Below, piece by piece: positions 45,745 to 52,687 of a stretch of 64,000 bases of DNA (the first letter of the stretch is position 1; every line of letters begins with the position of its first letter). The notes beneath the pieces were generated by a model. That model saw only the letters and a list, made by a program, of their open reading frames with translations. It searched no databases and was not told the DNA's origin. The stretch is from Brevibacillus sedimenti (lineage in GTDB: Bacteria > Bacillota > Bacilli > Brevibacillales > Brevibacillaceae). The translations under genes were made by a program, and so were the position numbers. The stretch lies in assembly GCF_020923495.1 (NCBI RefSeq), contig NZ_CP064048.1, positions 3,163,001 to 3,227,000 on the forward strand, written 5' to 3'.

Positions 45745-46614
45745 TCACTCCTGATCAATCACAATGCTGAGCCCGTCCACGGTCTGCACCAGCGGCGACA
45801 TGCAAAAGCCTACCGTGTACAGGGCCGGCTGCCGGCAGGTTTTTGCATCCGGCCGCCAGTACTTGTAAAAAGCCTGCCGCATGAACGCGTGTTTGTCCGA
45901 TGCAGCGGGAACCGCAGCGGGCACTCTGGTCAGCTGAATGCCTGTCTGTTCCAGAAACACTTTGACGTGAAGCGGCAGGATGGCAAAGACCGTGCGGATT
46001 TCCCGCGCTTCCATGAACGCGAACATGTGGCGGAGCAGAAGGCGAAACAGGTAGCGCTTGTGCAGATCGAGGAGCGGTCGATACCGCTTCGTCCCTTCGT
46101 CTTTGCCGATAAAATCCAGCAGCGGATGAAAAGCGAAGCGGACGAACTCCGCCGCTTTTGCCGGCTTGTTTACGCCAGCAAACAGCTCGTAACAGTCCAG
46201 TTCGTCGTCCACCACGGCCCGCGCGGTCGTCAGCACCAGCGGATGGCTGCCGACCTGCTGGACGACGGCAAACACGTGCGCCTGTTTTTCCGTATGGGTG
46301 CCGACATCTTCAAACTCAAGCTGGTCATGCAGATAGCGGAGGTTGTAGCTGAAATTGACGATGTCGTTCACCTGCTCGTGCAGATGCGTTTCCGTCTCGT
46401 CCAGTGTCCTGCACTCGTACAAGGCGGTGTCGAGACATGCATGTCGCTGTTCACGGACGGGACGCACCAGCTTGTCGAACAAGCAGGTCAGCTTGGTGTT
46501 TTTGATACCCGCTGAGGAAGACTGCACCAACCAATCGTTCGGCAGCAAGCTGAATGGGCTGGAACTAAAAGGGACCAATTCTGTTACCGTTTGACAAGAG
46601 CGGGAGTACACCAT
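45745..46614 (-). CDS. GNAT-fold protein resembling FeeM/autoinducer-synthase acyltransferases
   Basis: 289 residues from ATG 46614 (GGAGG ten bases upstream). The middle and end show a pattern reminiscent of N-acyl amino acid synthases: a strand with HPLVLTTARAVVDDEL, then AAEFVRFAFHP, a long helix LLLRHMFAFMEAREIRTVFAI, and LPLHVKVFLEQTGIQL, as in GNAT proteins where a Gly-Phe helix follows. The similarity is by eye and modest. Paired with the E1-like enzyme, it may make or modify an acylated amino acid or peptide. Function otherwise unknown. Confidence 0.5.
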   Translation of the reverse strand: MVYSRSCQTVTELVPFSSSPFSLLPNDWLVQSSSAGIKNTKLTCLFDKLVRPVREQRHACLDTALYECRTLDETETHLHEQVNDIVNFSYNLRYLHDQLEFEDVGTHTEKQAHVFAVVQQVGSHPLVLTTARAVVDDELDCYELFAGVNKPAKAAEFVRFAFHPLLDFIGKDEGTKRYRPLLDLHKRYLFRLLLRHMFAFMEAREIRTVFAILPLHVKVFLEQTGIQLTRVPAAVPAASDKHAFMRQAFYKYWRPDAKTCRQPALYTVGFCMSPLVQTVDGLSIVIDQE

Positions 46615-46885
46615 TCCGTTTGTTCCTCCAATCTCCCATGCAGGGCGCCGTGTCTGTCGACAGCGGACGGCCACGGATGGGATGAGATTTTTGAAACAGG
46701 AAAAAAGTTCTACAAAATGCACGGTTTTCCTCCAAAAACATACAACGTTTTCCAATTTTTTAAACTTTTTGTTCTTTTCAAACGTCGAACCGTGTGGTCA
46801 ACACCATGTTTTTCGGCTAATTGCCTGAAGATGGGGCAAGCTATGGAGGAGTTGAAAACCCAAGGCAGACAAAGGGGGAAGTTCC

Positions 46886-47263
46886 TTGATCAGCGCAACA
46901 AAACCGTTTGTGAAGTTTCACCGCTATGACCAGGAGCTGGTCTCCGACATTCAGGCGCTTAATTCCTCCGGCTACCACAAGGACGATATCTGGGTCCTAC
47001 GGTGGAATCCGGACAAAAACCACTCCAACCAGCGCGACAACTACTACAAGTACAGCAGCCATTCCGAGGATGTCATCGGCGATATCGACAGCAAAGCACA
47101 TGTCTTTGAAAACGGCGGCGAAGAGCTGCGGACTCGTTTGGAGAAGCTGGGGCTGAGCAAGGACGAAGCCTCGGCACTGTTCCGCGAGCTGCAGGAGTCG
47201 GATTACTCCTGCCTGCTGGTCGTGCGGGATCTCAAGGACAATATCATAAAGATGAGCAACTGA
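46886..47263 (+). CDS. YflT / general stress protein 17M-like protein
   Basis: 125 residues starting from TTG with GGGGGA eight bases upstream. The N-terminal part (ELVSDIQALNSSGYHKDDIWVL) matches the flavin-reductase-like fold of the YflT/GSP17M domain, in which a helix precedes a G-Y-x-x-x-D-I-x-V strand. The C-terminal helix is acidic (LGLSKDEASALFRELQESD). In Bacillus such proteins belong to the general stress response. Monocistronic, followed by the repeat-bearing region. No sigma-B promoter was found. Confidence 0.7.
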   Translation: MISATKPFVKFHRYDQELVSDIQALNSSGYHKDDIWVLRWNPDKNHSNQRDNYYKYSSHSEDVIGDIDSKAHVFENGGEELRTRLEKLGLSKDEASALFRELQESDYSCLLVVRDLKDNIIKMSN

Positions 47264-47303
47264 TTCCTCGCATAAGAGAGGTGCCTTTCGCGCACTGAAA
47301 AAA

Positions 47304-47325
47304 GCCGCTGCTATGCCGCAGCGGC
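47304..47325 (-). terminator. Outer hairpin, left copy
   Basis: GCCGCTGC and GCAGCGGC with loop TATGCC; A-run on the left, so the T-tract is on the minus strand. It terminates transcription leaving the element to the left. Identical to the hairpin at 47675. Confidence 0.7.
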
Positions 47326-47330
47326 CTCTG

Positions 47331-47576
47331 ACTGAAGACAAAGTGCATTTTTTATCATTACGAGTTCGTAAGGAACCGATTTTCCCATCGGTTCCAGGCC
47401 GCAAGGCCTGCACATTGATCAACCAAGGTGGAGAAAAAGTACGAGGCATGGGGTGATGGGCAAAGCGAGCTCCTTTGACGACCTGCCAAGCGAAAAAACG
47501 CAGGACGCGGGGAAAACAGGGGGCACAAGTCTCACTTCGTTGAACTACCCAGATGTTTGCCCCCCTGCCCGCGTCG
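47331..47576 (-). repeat. Inverted partner copy (D) of the dispersed repeat
   Basis: On the minus strand the order CATCACCCCATGCC, ACTTT, then ACTTTGTCTTCAGTCAGAG leads into the left hairpin, mirroring copy C. It is interrupted by about 110 bases carrying three hairpins. Inner arms GACGCGGG and CAGGGGGCA pair with TGCCCCCCTG and CCCGCGTC at 47553-47576. Confidence 0.6.
47343..47413. ncRNA. Multi-hairpin structured segment
   Basis: GTGCA and TGCAC enclose three adjacent perfect hairpins: TTACGA/TCGTAA, GGAACCGAT/ATCGGTTCC and CAGGCC/GGCCTG with a GCAA tetraloop. Such a fold suggests a functional RNA or a DNA structure recognised by a transposase. No known RNA family is recognised. Confidence 0.45.
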
Positions 47577-47587
47577 CGTTTTGGAGC

Positions 47588-47674
47588 GGACATCATCCAC
47601 TTCTTTGCTGGTCGTCAAGTGAGCGAGCGGGCCTCATCACCCATGACACCACCGGACTTTGTCTACACGCTGAA
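47588..47674 (+). repeat. Copy C of the dispersed repeat
   Basis: Full-length copy aligning with 6424-6503 and, over its last 40 bases, with 38098-38143. It ends in ACTTTGTCTACACGCTGAA and runs directly into the terminator hairpin at 47675. Confidence 0.75.
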
Positions 47675-47702
47675 GCCGCTGCTATGCCGCAGCGGCTTTA
47701 TT
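47675..47702. terminator. Outer hairpin, right copy
   Basis: The same 22-base hairpin as at 47304, here followed by TTTATTG on the plus strand. It also lies just after the DUF1292 gene on the minus strand. Confidence 0.75.
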
Positions 47703-47721
47703 GCATGTGTTTTTGTGATGC

Positions 47722-48027
47722 TTACTTTGTTTCGTCGACCAGTTCGATGCCTTCCAGCACTTCGTTGAGCTTGACGTAGACGGCTGCTTCCTCGTTTTCC
47801 TCCAGCGGCACCATTTCACCGCCGTCGACCTGGAATACGAAGATGTCCACTTCTTCATCCACGTCGTCTGCTTGCGCCTCGTCTTCAACAGCGTCGGTCA
47901 AGGCGACGTATTCCTTTCCGTTTAGTTCAAACAAGGCGATGACTTCGAAGTCGCCAAGCGGTTCGCCGTTTTCGTCGTCCAGCGTAATGATGTCGCCCAG
48001 TTCCAGGTCTTTGTTTTCTGCGGTCAA
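47722..48027 (-). CDS. DUF1292 family protein (YrzB-like)
   Basis: 101-residue very acidic protein: ELGDIITLDDENGEPLGDFEVIALFELNGKEYVALTDA is the DUF1292 signature, followed by an acidic stretch and FVFQVDGGEMVPLEENE. Function unknown. Start chosen as TTG 48027, ten bases after AAGGA, because the good promoter at 48068-48096 would place the transcript start downstream of the ATG at 48069. GTG 48036 is an alternative. Confidence 0.8.
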   Translation of the reverse strand: MTAENKDLELGDIITLDDENGEPLGDFEVIALFELNGKEYVALTDAVEDEAQADDVDEEVDIFVFQVDGGEMVPLEENEEAAVYVKLNEVLEGIELVDETK

Positions 48028-48067
48028 TGTGTTCACGTCCTTATTGAAAGATTCATGATACGTGTCC

Positions 48068-48096
48068 ATCATACAGGTTTTTTCGCAAAGACGCAA
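48068..48096 (-). promoter_or_regulatory. Promoter of the DUF1292 gene
   Basis: TTGCGT and TATGAT separated by exactly 17 bases on the minus strand. It overlaps in-frame upstream codons and therefore rules out the longest reading of the gene. Confidence 0.6.
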
Positions 48097-48109
48097 ACAC
48101 GCATGGCTG

Positions 48110-49546
48110 TCAGCTGACAGGCAGCCTCACCTCGAAGGTGGAACCTTGGTGCAGCTGACTCGTGACGGAAATGGTTCCGCCGTGGTTGTGAATAATCCGG
48201 TAGCTGACCATCAACCCCAGACCTGTCCCGTTCTCCTTGGTCGTGTAAAACGGCTCCCCCAGTCTCGCCAGACGATCTTCGGGAATGCCGCAGCCTTGAT
48301 CGCGGAAGCTGATGACAACCGTGTCTTCCTCCCGCCGCACGCTCACGTGCACTTCGCCTCCGTCCGGCATGGCCTCGATGGCGTTTTTCAAAAGATTGAG
48401 AAACACCTGTTTGAGCTGGTTCTCCTCGCACATGACCGCAGGCAGATTGGGTTCGTGATGGATGAAGATGCGGACGTTGTGCATGACGGCGTGTGTCTCC
48501 GCCAGCACGATAATATGCTCCAGCATGGGAACGACGTCCCTCTCCTTGAAGGCGATGTCCTGCGGTTTGGCCAGCACGAGCAGTTCACTGATAATTTTGT
48601 CGATCCGGTTTAACTCCGACAACATGATGGTAAAGTACTGCTGCTTGTCCTGATGGTGGGAGTACATCAGCTGCAAAAAGCCCTTGAGCGAGGTCAGGGG
48701 GTTGCGGATCTCGTGCGCCACTCCGGCCGCCAGCTGACCGATGACGGAGAGCAGTTCCGACTTGCGGACCATCTCCTCCGCCTGTTTTCGCTCCGTGATG
48801 TCCTGCAGAATGCCGATTACGGCCGGCTTCCCCTTGTAGATCGTGGTCTTCTGCAGCACTTCGAGATGAACAATGTTGCCGTCGCTGCGCAGACCGTGAA
48901 ACTGATAACGAATGGGCGAGCGGTCTCCCTTGCTGCGGCGGCTCTGGTTTTTCAGCACAATCTCCCGTTCCTGCGGCACGACCAGATCGACCGCTCCCAG
49001 CCGCATCATGTCCTCCTGGGTGTAGCCGAACATCTCGGCCATGCGGGGATTGACGTAGACGAAGCTGTGTTCGTTCACGTACGCAATGTACACGCCGACC
49101 AACGTGTCCTCGACCAGACTGCGGTACAATTCCTCCGCTTCCTGCAGTTCATGCTCGATGCGCTTGCGCTCCGTAATCTCCGTCGAGGAGCCGACCACTT
49201 CCACGACACGCCCCTGTTCGATGATCGGGGAGAGGGTCGTCGTAAAAATTCGTTCCCCCATGGTTGACTCATACTCCACCACATGGCCGTCATACGCCTT
49301 TTCGTACATGGACATGATGTCATCGCTGCACAACTGCAATACGTCTTGCAGCCGCTTGCCGCTGATGCTGTCCGTCGTCAGTCCGAACTCTCTGGCCAAC
49401 TTTCCTTCCGAGAGGGTGAACACGAACTGACCGTCTGCGTCACGCTTGTACTTGAAAATGTGATTGTGCAGATTTTCCACAGTTCGGCGCAGTTCGTCCT
49501 TGTTCAAGTCGACCGACGGTTTTCCGGTGTAGATCCCTGCTTGCAA
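48110..49546 (-). CDS. PAS-domain sensor histidine kinase
   Basis: 478-residue soluble kinase with two PAS domains (about 20-125 and 140-258, each followed by an ITERK-type linker), HisKA with GVAHEIRNP and phospho-acceptor His278, and HATPase with NLLKNAIEAM, DQGCGIPED and GTGLGL. The C-terminal half closely resembles the kinase at 7-1524. Start TTG, nine to ten bases after GGAGT. Likely a sporulation-type phosphorelay kinase; no regulator is adjacent. Confidence 0.9.
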   Translation of the reverse strand: MQAGIYTGKPSVDLNKDELRRTVENLHNHIFKYKRDADGQFVFTLSEGKLAREFGLTTDSISGKRLQDVLQLCSDDIMSMYEKAYDGHVVEYESTMGERIFTTTLSPIIEQGRVVEVVGSSTEITERKRIEHELQEAEELYRSLVEDTLVGVYIAYVNEHSFVYVNPRMAEMFGYTQEDMMRLGAVDLVVPQEREIVLKNQSRRSKGDRSPIRYQFHGLRSDGNIVHLEVLQKTTIYKGKPAVIGILQDITERKQAEEMVRKSELLSVIGQLAAGVAHEIRNPLTSLKGFLQLMYSHHQDKQQYFTIMLSELNRIDKIISELLVLAKPQDIAFKERDVVPMLEHIIVLAETHAVMHNVRIFIHHEPNLPAVMCEENQLKQVFLNLLKNAIEAMPDGGEVHVSVRREEDTVVISFRDQGCGIPEDRLARLGEPFYTTKENGTGLGLMVSYRIIHNHGGTISVTSQLHQGSTFEVRLPVS

Positions 49547-49661
49547 CAGGCGAGCACTCCTTTACCCTGAGAATGAGATGCAACAAGAATTCGCTGTGCC
49601 TTCCACGTTTCCTCTTTTTTCCTAAAAAATCGTATCTTCCGCAATCTGCGCCCGCATGGTT

Positions 49662-49691
49662 TTGTCAAAATCTTTCTATTTTTGGTATAAT
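49662..49691 (+). promoter_or_regulatory. Promoter of the TIGR01777 family gene
   Basis: TTGTCA and a perfect TATAAT with an 18-base spacer, 43 bases before the GTG start, in an AT-rich stretch. Confidence 0.7.
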
Positions 49692-49733
49692 TGGATGGGT
49701 TGTGGGCACATCTCTCCGAGAAAGGGTGGTCGT

Positions 49734-50651
49734 GTGAAGAAAAAAATCATTCTCGCAGGGGGTTCCGGTTTTCTCGGGCAATCACTGGCTGCGTTGTTGA
49801 CTCAGAAAGGATATGACGTCGTCATCTTGACGAGAGGCGCGTCGACCGAACGAAATCATGTCCGGTACGTTCACTGGGACGGCGCGACCATCGACACGTG
49901 GACGGACGAAATCGACGGAAGCCATGCCGTCATCAACCTCACCGGGAAAAGCGTCAACTGCATCTATACCAAAAAAAACCGGGACGAAATCATCCGCTCC
50001 CGCCTGGATTCCGTCAACGTGTTGGCCGACACCATTTTGACCTGCAAGCATCCGCCCAAAGTCTTTGTTCAGGCGGGGTCCCTGGCCATTTTCGGCGACA
50101 CGCGAAACCTCTGCGACGAGGATGCCCCACATGGAACGGGATTTTCCGCTGACGTCTGCAAACAATGGGAAACAGCCTTTTTTTCCAGGAAGCTGCCTTC
50201 GACCAGACAAGTGCTATTGCGGATCGGCTTTGTACTGGGTCGCGACGGCGGCGCGCTTGAACCGATGATCAAGCTGACCCGGTACAACCTGGGAGGAACC
50301 ATCGGGAAGGGCAATCAGTACATCAGCTGGCTGCATATTGACGATATGAACCAGATCTTCCTCGCAGCTGTCGAAGACGACAGGATGACCGGCATCTACA
50401 ACGCGACCGGGCCGCACCCGGTCACAAACAAGGAATTCATGGCTGTGCTGAGAAAGGTGCTGAACAAGGGGTGGGCACCCCCGACTCCTGCGCCTCTGGT
50501 GTGGCTGGGAGCATACGTCTTCATGCGGACGGAACCAAGCCTGGCACTGACCGGCAGAAATTGTGTGCCAAAGCGGTTGGCGGATCACGGTTTTCGCTTC
50601 CGCCATCCAGACCTGGAGGCAGCGCTGTTCGACCTGCTCGGCAAGCCGTAG
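49734..50651 (+). CDS. TIGR01777 family NAD-dependent epimerase-like protein (YfhF type)
   Basis: 305-residue SDR-fold protein. The Rossmann motif GGSGFLGQSLA at the N-terminus, DGSHAVINLTGKSV, the QAGSLAIFGD and SWLHIDDM segments and the C-terminal domain (NATGPHPVTNKEFM, PKRLADHGFRF) match the TIGR01777/YfhF group. Predicted to bind NAD(P) and possibly an NDP-sugar; the reaction is unknown. Start GTG with AAAGGGTGG upstream. Confidence 0.88.
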   Translation: MKKKIILAGGSGFLGQSLAALLTQKGYDVVILTRGASTERNHVRYVHWDGATIDTWTDEIDGSHAVINLTGKSVNCIYTKKNRDEIIRSRLDSVNVLADTILTCKHPPKVFVQAGSLAIFGDTRNLCDEDAPHGTGFSADVCKQWETAFFSRKLPSTRQVLLRIGFVLGRDGGALEPMIKLTRYNLGGTIGKGNQYISWLHIDDMNQIFLAAVEDDRMTGIYNATGPHPVTNKEFMAVLRKVLNKGWAPPTPAPLVWLGAYVFMRTEPSLALTGRNCVPKRLADHGFRFRHPDLEAALFDLLGKP

Positions 50652-50667
50652 TCCCGCCAAAAAGAAA

Positions 50668-50691
50668 CAGCCTGCGGTCCCCCGCAGGCTG
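50668..50691 (-). terminator. Terminator of the sigma/ABC operon
   Basis: CAGCCTGCGG and CCGCAGGCTG form a perfect 10-bp stem; on the minus strand it is followed by TTTCTTTTT, directly after the 56-residue gene. It may also stop the convergent TIGR01777 transcript. Confidence 0.8.
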
Positions 50692-50700
50692 CCCTCGATT

Positions 50701-50871
50701 CTATTCTTTTACTTCTTGCAGCACGCCTTTTTCCATCAGGAACGCCTCTTCCGCCTGCAAGATGGCAATGATGGCATCCCGCTGGACGTATTTGCCGGAT
50801 TCGGCGAGGCGGCGTTCGATATACCGAAGCAGTTCTTCAAAGTCGAGAATCTGGACTTGCTGGTCGCTCAC
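50701..50871 (-). CDS. Small acidic helical protein, 56 residues
   Basis: Starts GTG (MSDQQVQILDFEELLRYIERR), with GGGGGG six bases upstream, and ends just before a terminator. Entirely helical by composition; no family recognised. It lies 23 bases after the ABC permease gene on the same strand, so it is probably the last gene of that operon. Confidence 0.65.
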   Translation of the reverse strand: MSDQQVQILDFEELLRYIERRLAESGKYVQRDAIIAILQAEEAFLMEKGVLQEVKE

Positions 50872-50894
50872 GACGTTCCCCCCTTATACCCTTC

Positions 50895-51761
50895 CTATTG
50901 TACACGAACCGGGCGCTTCTTCCAACTCCACCACCTGCGCCGCACCGGTTTCAGCAGATATCCGCTCCACAGCATGAACAGCACGCTCAGCGCCAGGTAA
51001 CAGCAGGCAAAAAACAGCCAGGGGGTAAAGGCAAACTCCACCGACGGCATCAGCGAATCGTCGAGGATGGCGAAGAGCACGATCACCGGGTTGATTCCAG
51101 CCAGAATTTGCAGTTCCGGAAGACTCCACACCACTGCCTGGGAATACCGTTCCGGATCGATCTGCTGCAAAATTTCGCCGAGGAAGAAAAACAGCAGGCC
51201 GGTTCCGACGACAAAGCAAAACGCGATGCCGTACGCGGTAATCGTGCTGACGGCGGTTCGCTTGATCCAGGTGGAACAGAACAAGCCAAGCGATCCCAGA
51301 AAAAGGATGTTGACGGCGAAGAACAGGACCAGCTTCACCACCTGTTCCGGCGACACGCTGCCGTACAGCATGACCAGGCTGTACAGGGGCATGGACGCGG
51401 TCAGAAGCAGGCTGGTAAAGGCGAGCGACGTGACCAGCTTGCTCCAGACGATCGTGCGGGGCGACAGCTGGGTAGTGAGCAAAATGTTGAGCGTCTGACG
51501 TTCCCTCTCGCCGCTGATGGCGCCCGCTGTCAGCGCCGGAACGACAAAGCAGATCATGGCGTAATGGATCGCTGCCGAGATGAGGAACAGTTCCCCGTTT
51601 TCTCCCAGCGTTCCCGCACTGGACGGGCTGATCAGCAGCAGCCCAAGCGGAATGCCTCCCATGATCAGCAGAAACAGCGTGAGAATCCACACGGTCCGCT
51701 TTGTGCGGAACCGTTCCCGCAGTTCCTTGACGAGGATCGGATTGGACAGAAAATCCCGCAT
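50895..51761 (-). CDS. ABC-2 type transporter permease
   Basis: 288-residue membrane protein with six hydrophobic segments. The early GAISGERERQTLNILLTTQLSPRTIVWSKL stretch is the cytoplasmic coupling motif of ABC-2 exporters of the YhaP/NosY kind. Its ATG overlaps the ATPase stop as TGATG and GGGAGG lies upstream, so translation is coupled. Partner of the ATPase at 51761-52687. Substrate unknown. Confidence 0.88.
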   Translation of the reverse strand: MRDFLSNPILVKELRERFRTKRTVWILTLFLLIMGGIPLGLLLISPSSAGTLGENGELFLISAAIHYAMICFVVPALTAGAISGERERQTLNILLTTQLSPRTIVWSKLVTSLAFTSLLLTASMPLYSLVMLYGSVSPEQVVKLVLFFAVNILFLGSLGLFCSTWIKRTAVSTITAYGIAFCFVVGTGLLFFFLGEILQQIDPERYSQAVVWSLPELQILAGINPVIVLFAILDDSLMPSVEFAFTPWLFFACCYLALSVLFMLWSGYLLKPVRRRWWSWKKRPVRVQ

Positions 51762-52687
51762 CAGCCTCCCACTCCTTCCGTGATGGCCAAAAAGACGGCT
51801 TCCAGGTTTTCGCTGGACTCGCCAAAGTACGTGACAGTCGCACCCGCGTTCACCAATTCTTGCAGCAATTGGGCTTTTTCCGCTTCGCCTCCGACAAACC
51901 GAAAGCGAAACCCGTCTTCCTGTTCCTCCAGATCCTTTACCAGGGGACACTGTGACAGAACGTGTCCCGCCTGATGGCGATTGGTCAGCGTCCGCACCAG
52001 CATGAGCGTAATGCCGCGGGCTCGGACGCTTACGTCATCCAGCGCTCCGCAGGCGATCAGCCTGCCCTGCTCGATCACGCCGATCTCGTCGCACAGCTCC
52101 GCCAACTCTGGCAGAATGTGGGAGCTGATCAGGATCGTCTTGCCCATCGCGCGAAGCTGTTTCAGGATTTCCCTGAGCTCAATGCGGGCGCGCGGGTCAA
52201 GTCCGGAAGCGGGCTCGTCCAGAATCAGCACCGCGGGATCGTGGACCAGGCACCGCGCCAGTCCCAGACGCTGCTGCATGCCCCGGGAGAGCGAATCGAC
52301 GTAGGCGTCCACTTTGTTGGACAGGTTGACCAATTCCAGCAGATCGGCGATCAGGGCATTCCGTTTGTTCGCCGGAATCTTGTAGGCCCCGGCGTAAAAG
52401 TCCAGGTACTCTCGCACCGTCAGGTTGTCATAAACGCCGAAAAAATCAGGCATGTACCCAATCGACTGCCGAACGTCCGCAGGCTCCTTCATCACGTCGT
52501 AGCCGCAGACAAACGCCTGTCCCTCACTCGGCTCCAGCAACGTGGACAAAATCTGCATGGTGGTCGTCTTCCCCGCGCCATTGGGACCGATGAAGCCGAA
52601 CACCTTTCCCTGCTCAATCCGCAGATTGAGGTCGCTAAGCGCCCGCAGGCTGCCGTATCGCTTGCTCAGATGGATCGTTTCAATCAT
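51761..52687 (-). CDS. ABC transporter ATP-binding protein
   Basis: 308 residues. Walker A GPNGAGKTTTMQ, Q-loop, signature LSRGMQQRLGLARCL, Walker B AVLILDEPASGLDPRAR and the switch His in LISSHILPELAE are intact. The C-terminal extension after residue 215 is typical of drug- or lipid-type ABC-2 exporters. GGGAGG is twelve bases before the ATG. It overlaps the upstream gene's 3' end by eight bases. Confidence 0.92.
   Translation of the reverse strand: MIETIHLSKRYGSLRALSDLNLRIEQGKVFGFIGPNGAGKTTTMQILSTLLEPSEGQAFVCGYDVMKEPADVRQSIGYMPDFFGVYDNLTVREYLDFYAGAYKIPANKRNALIADLLELVNLSNKVDAYVDSLSRGMQQRLGLARCLVHDPAVLILDEPASGLDPRARIELREILKQLRAMGKTILISSHILPELAELCDEIGVIEQGRLIACGALDDVSVRARGITLMLVRTLTNRHQAGHVLSQCPLVKDLEEQEDGFRFRFVGGEAEKAQLLQELVNAGATVTYFGESSENLEAVFLAITEGVGG

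Larger units (their letters stand above)
47264..47721. other. Long intergenic region made of a structured repeat element between convergent genes
   Basis: No gene is supported. The segment 47326-47674 is bracketed by two copies of the same hairpin and contains two inverted arms of the dispersed repeat plus a cluster of three perfect hairpins. See the repeat, ncRNA and terminator entries within it. Confidence 0.7.

Noticed and set aside
45721..45748. GTG start overlapping the previous gene for the E1-like enzyme
   Set aside because: The ATG at 45721 has a clear GGGGG site nine bases upstream. The GTG would also have a GGA directly before it, at too short a distance.
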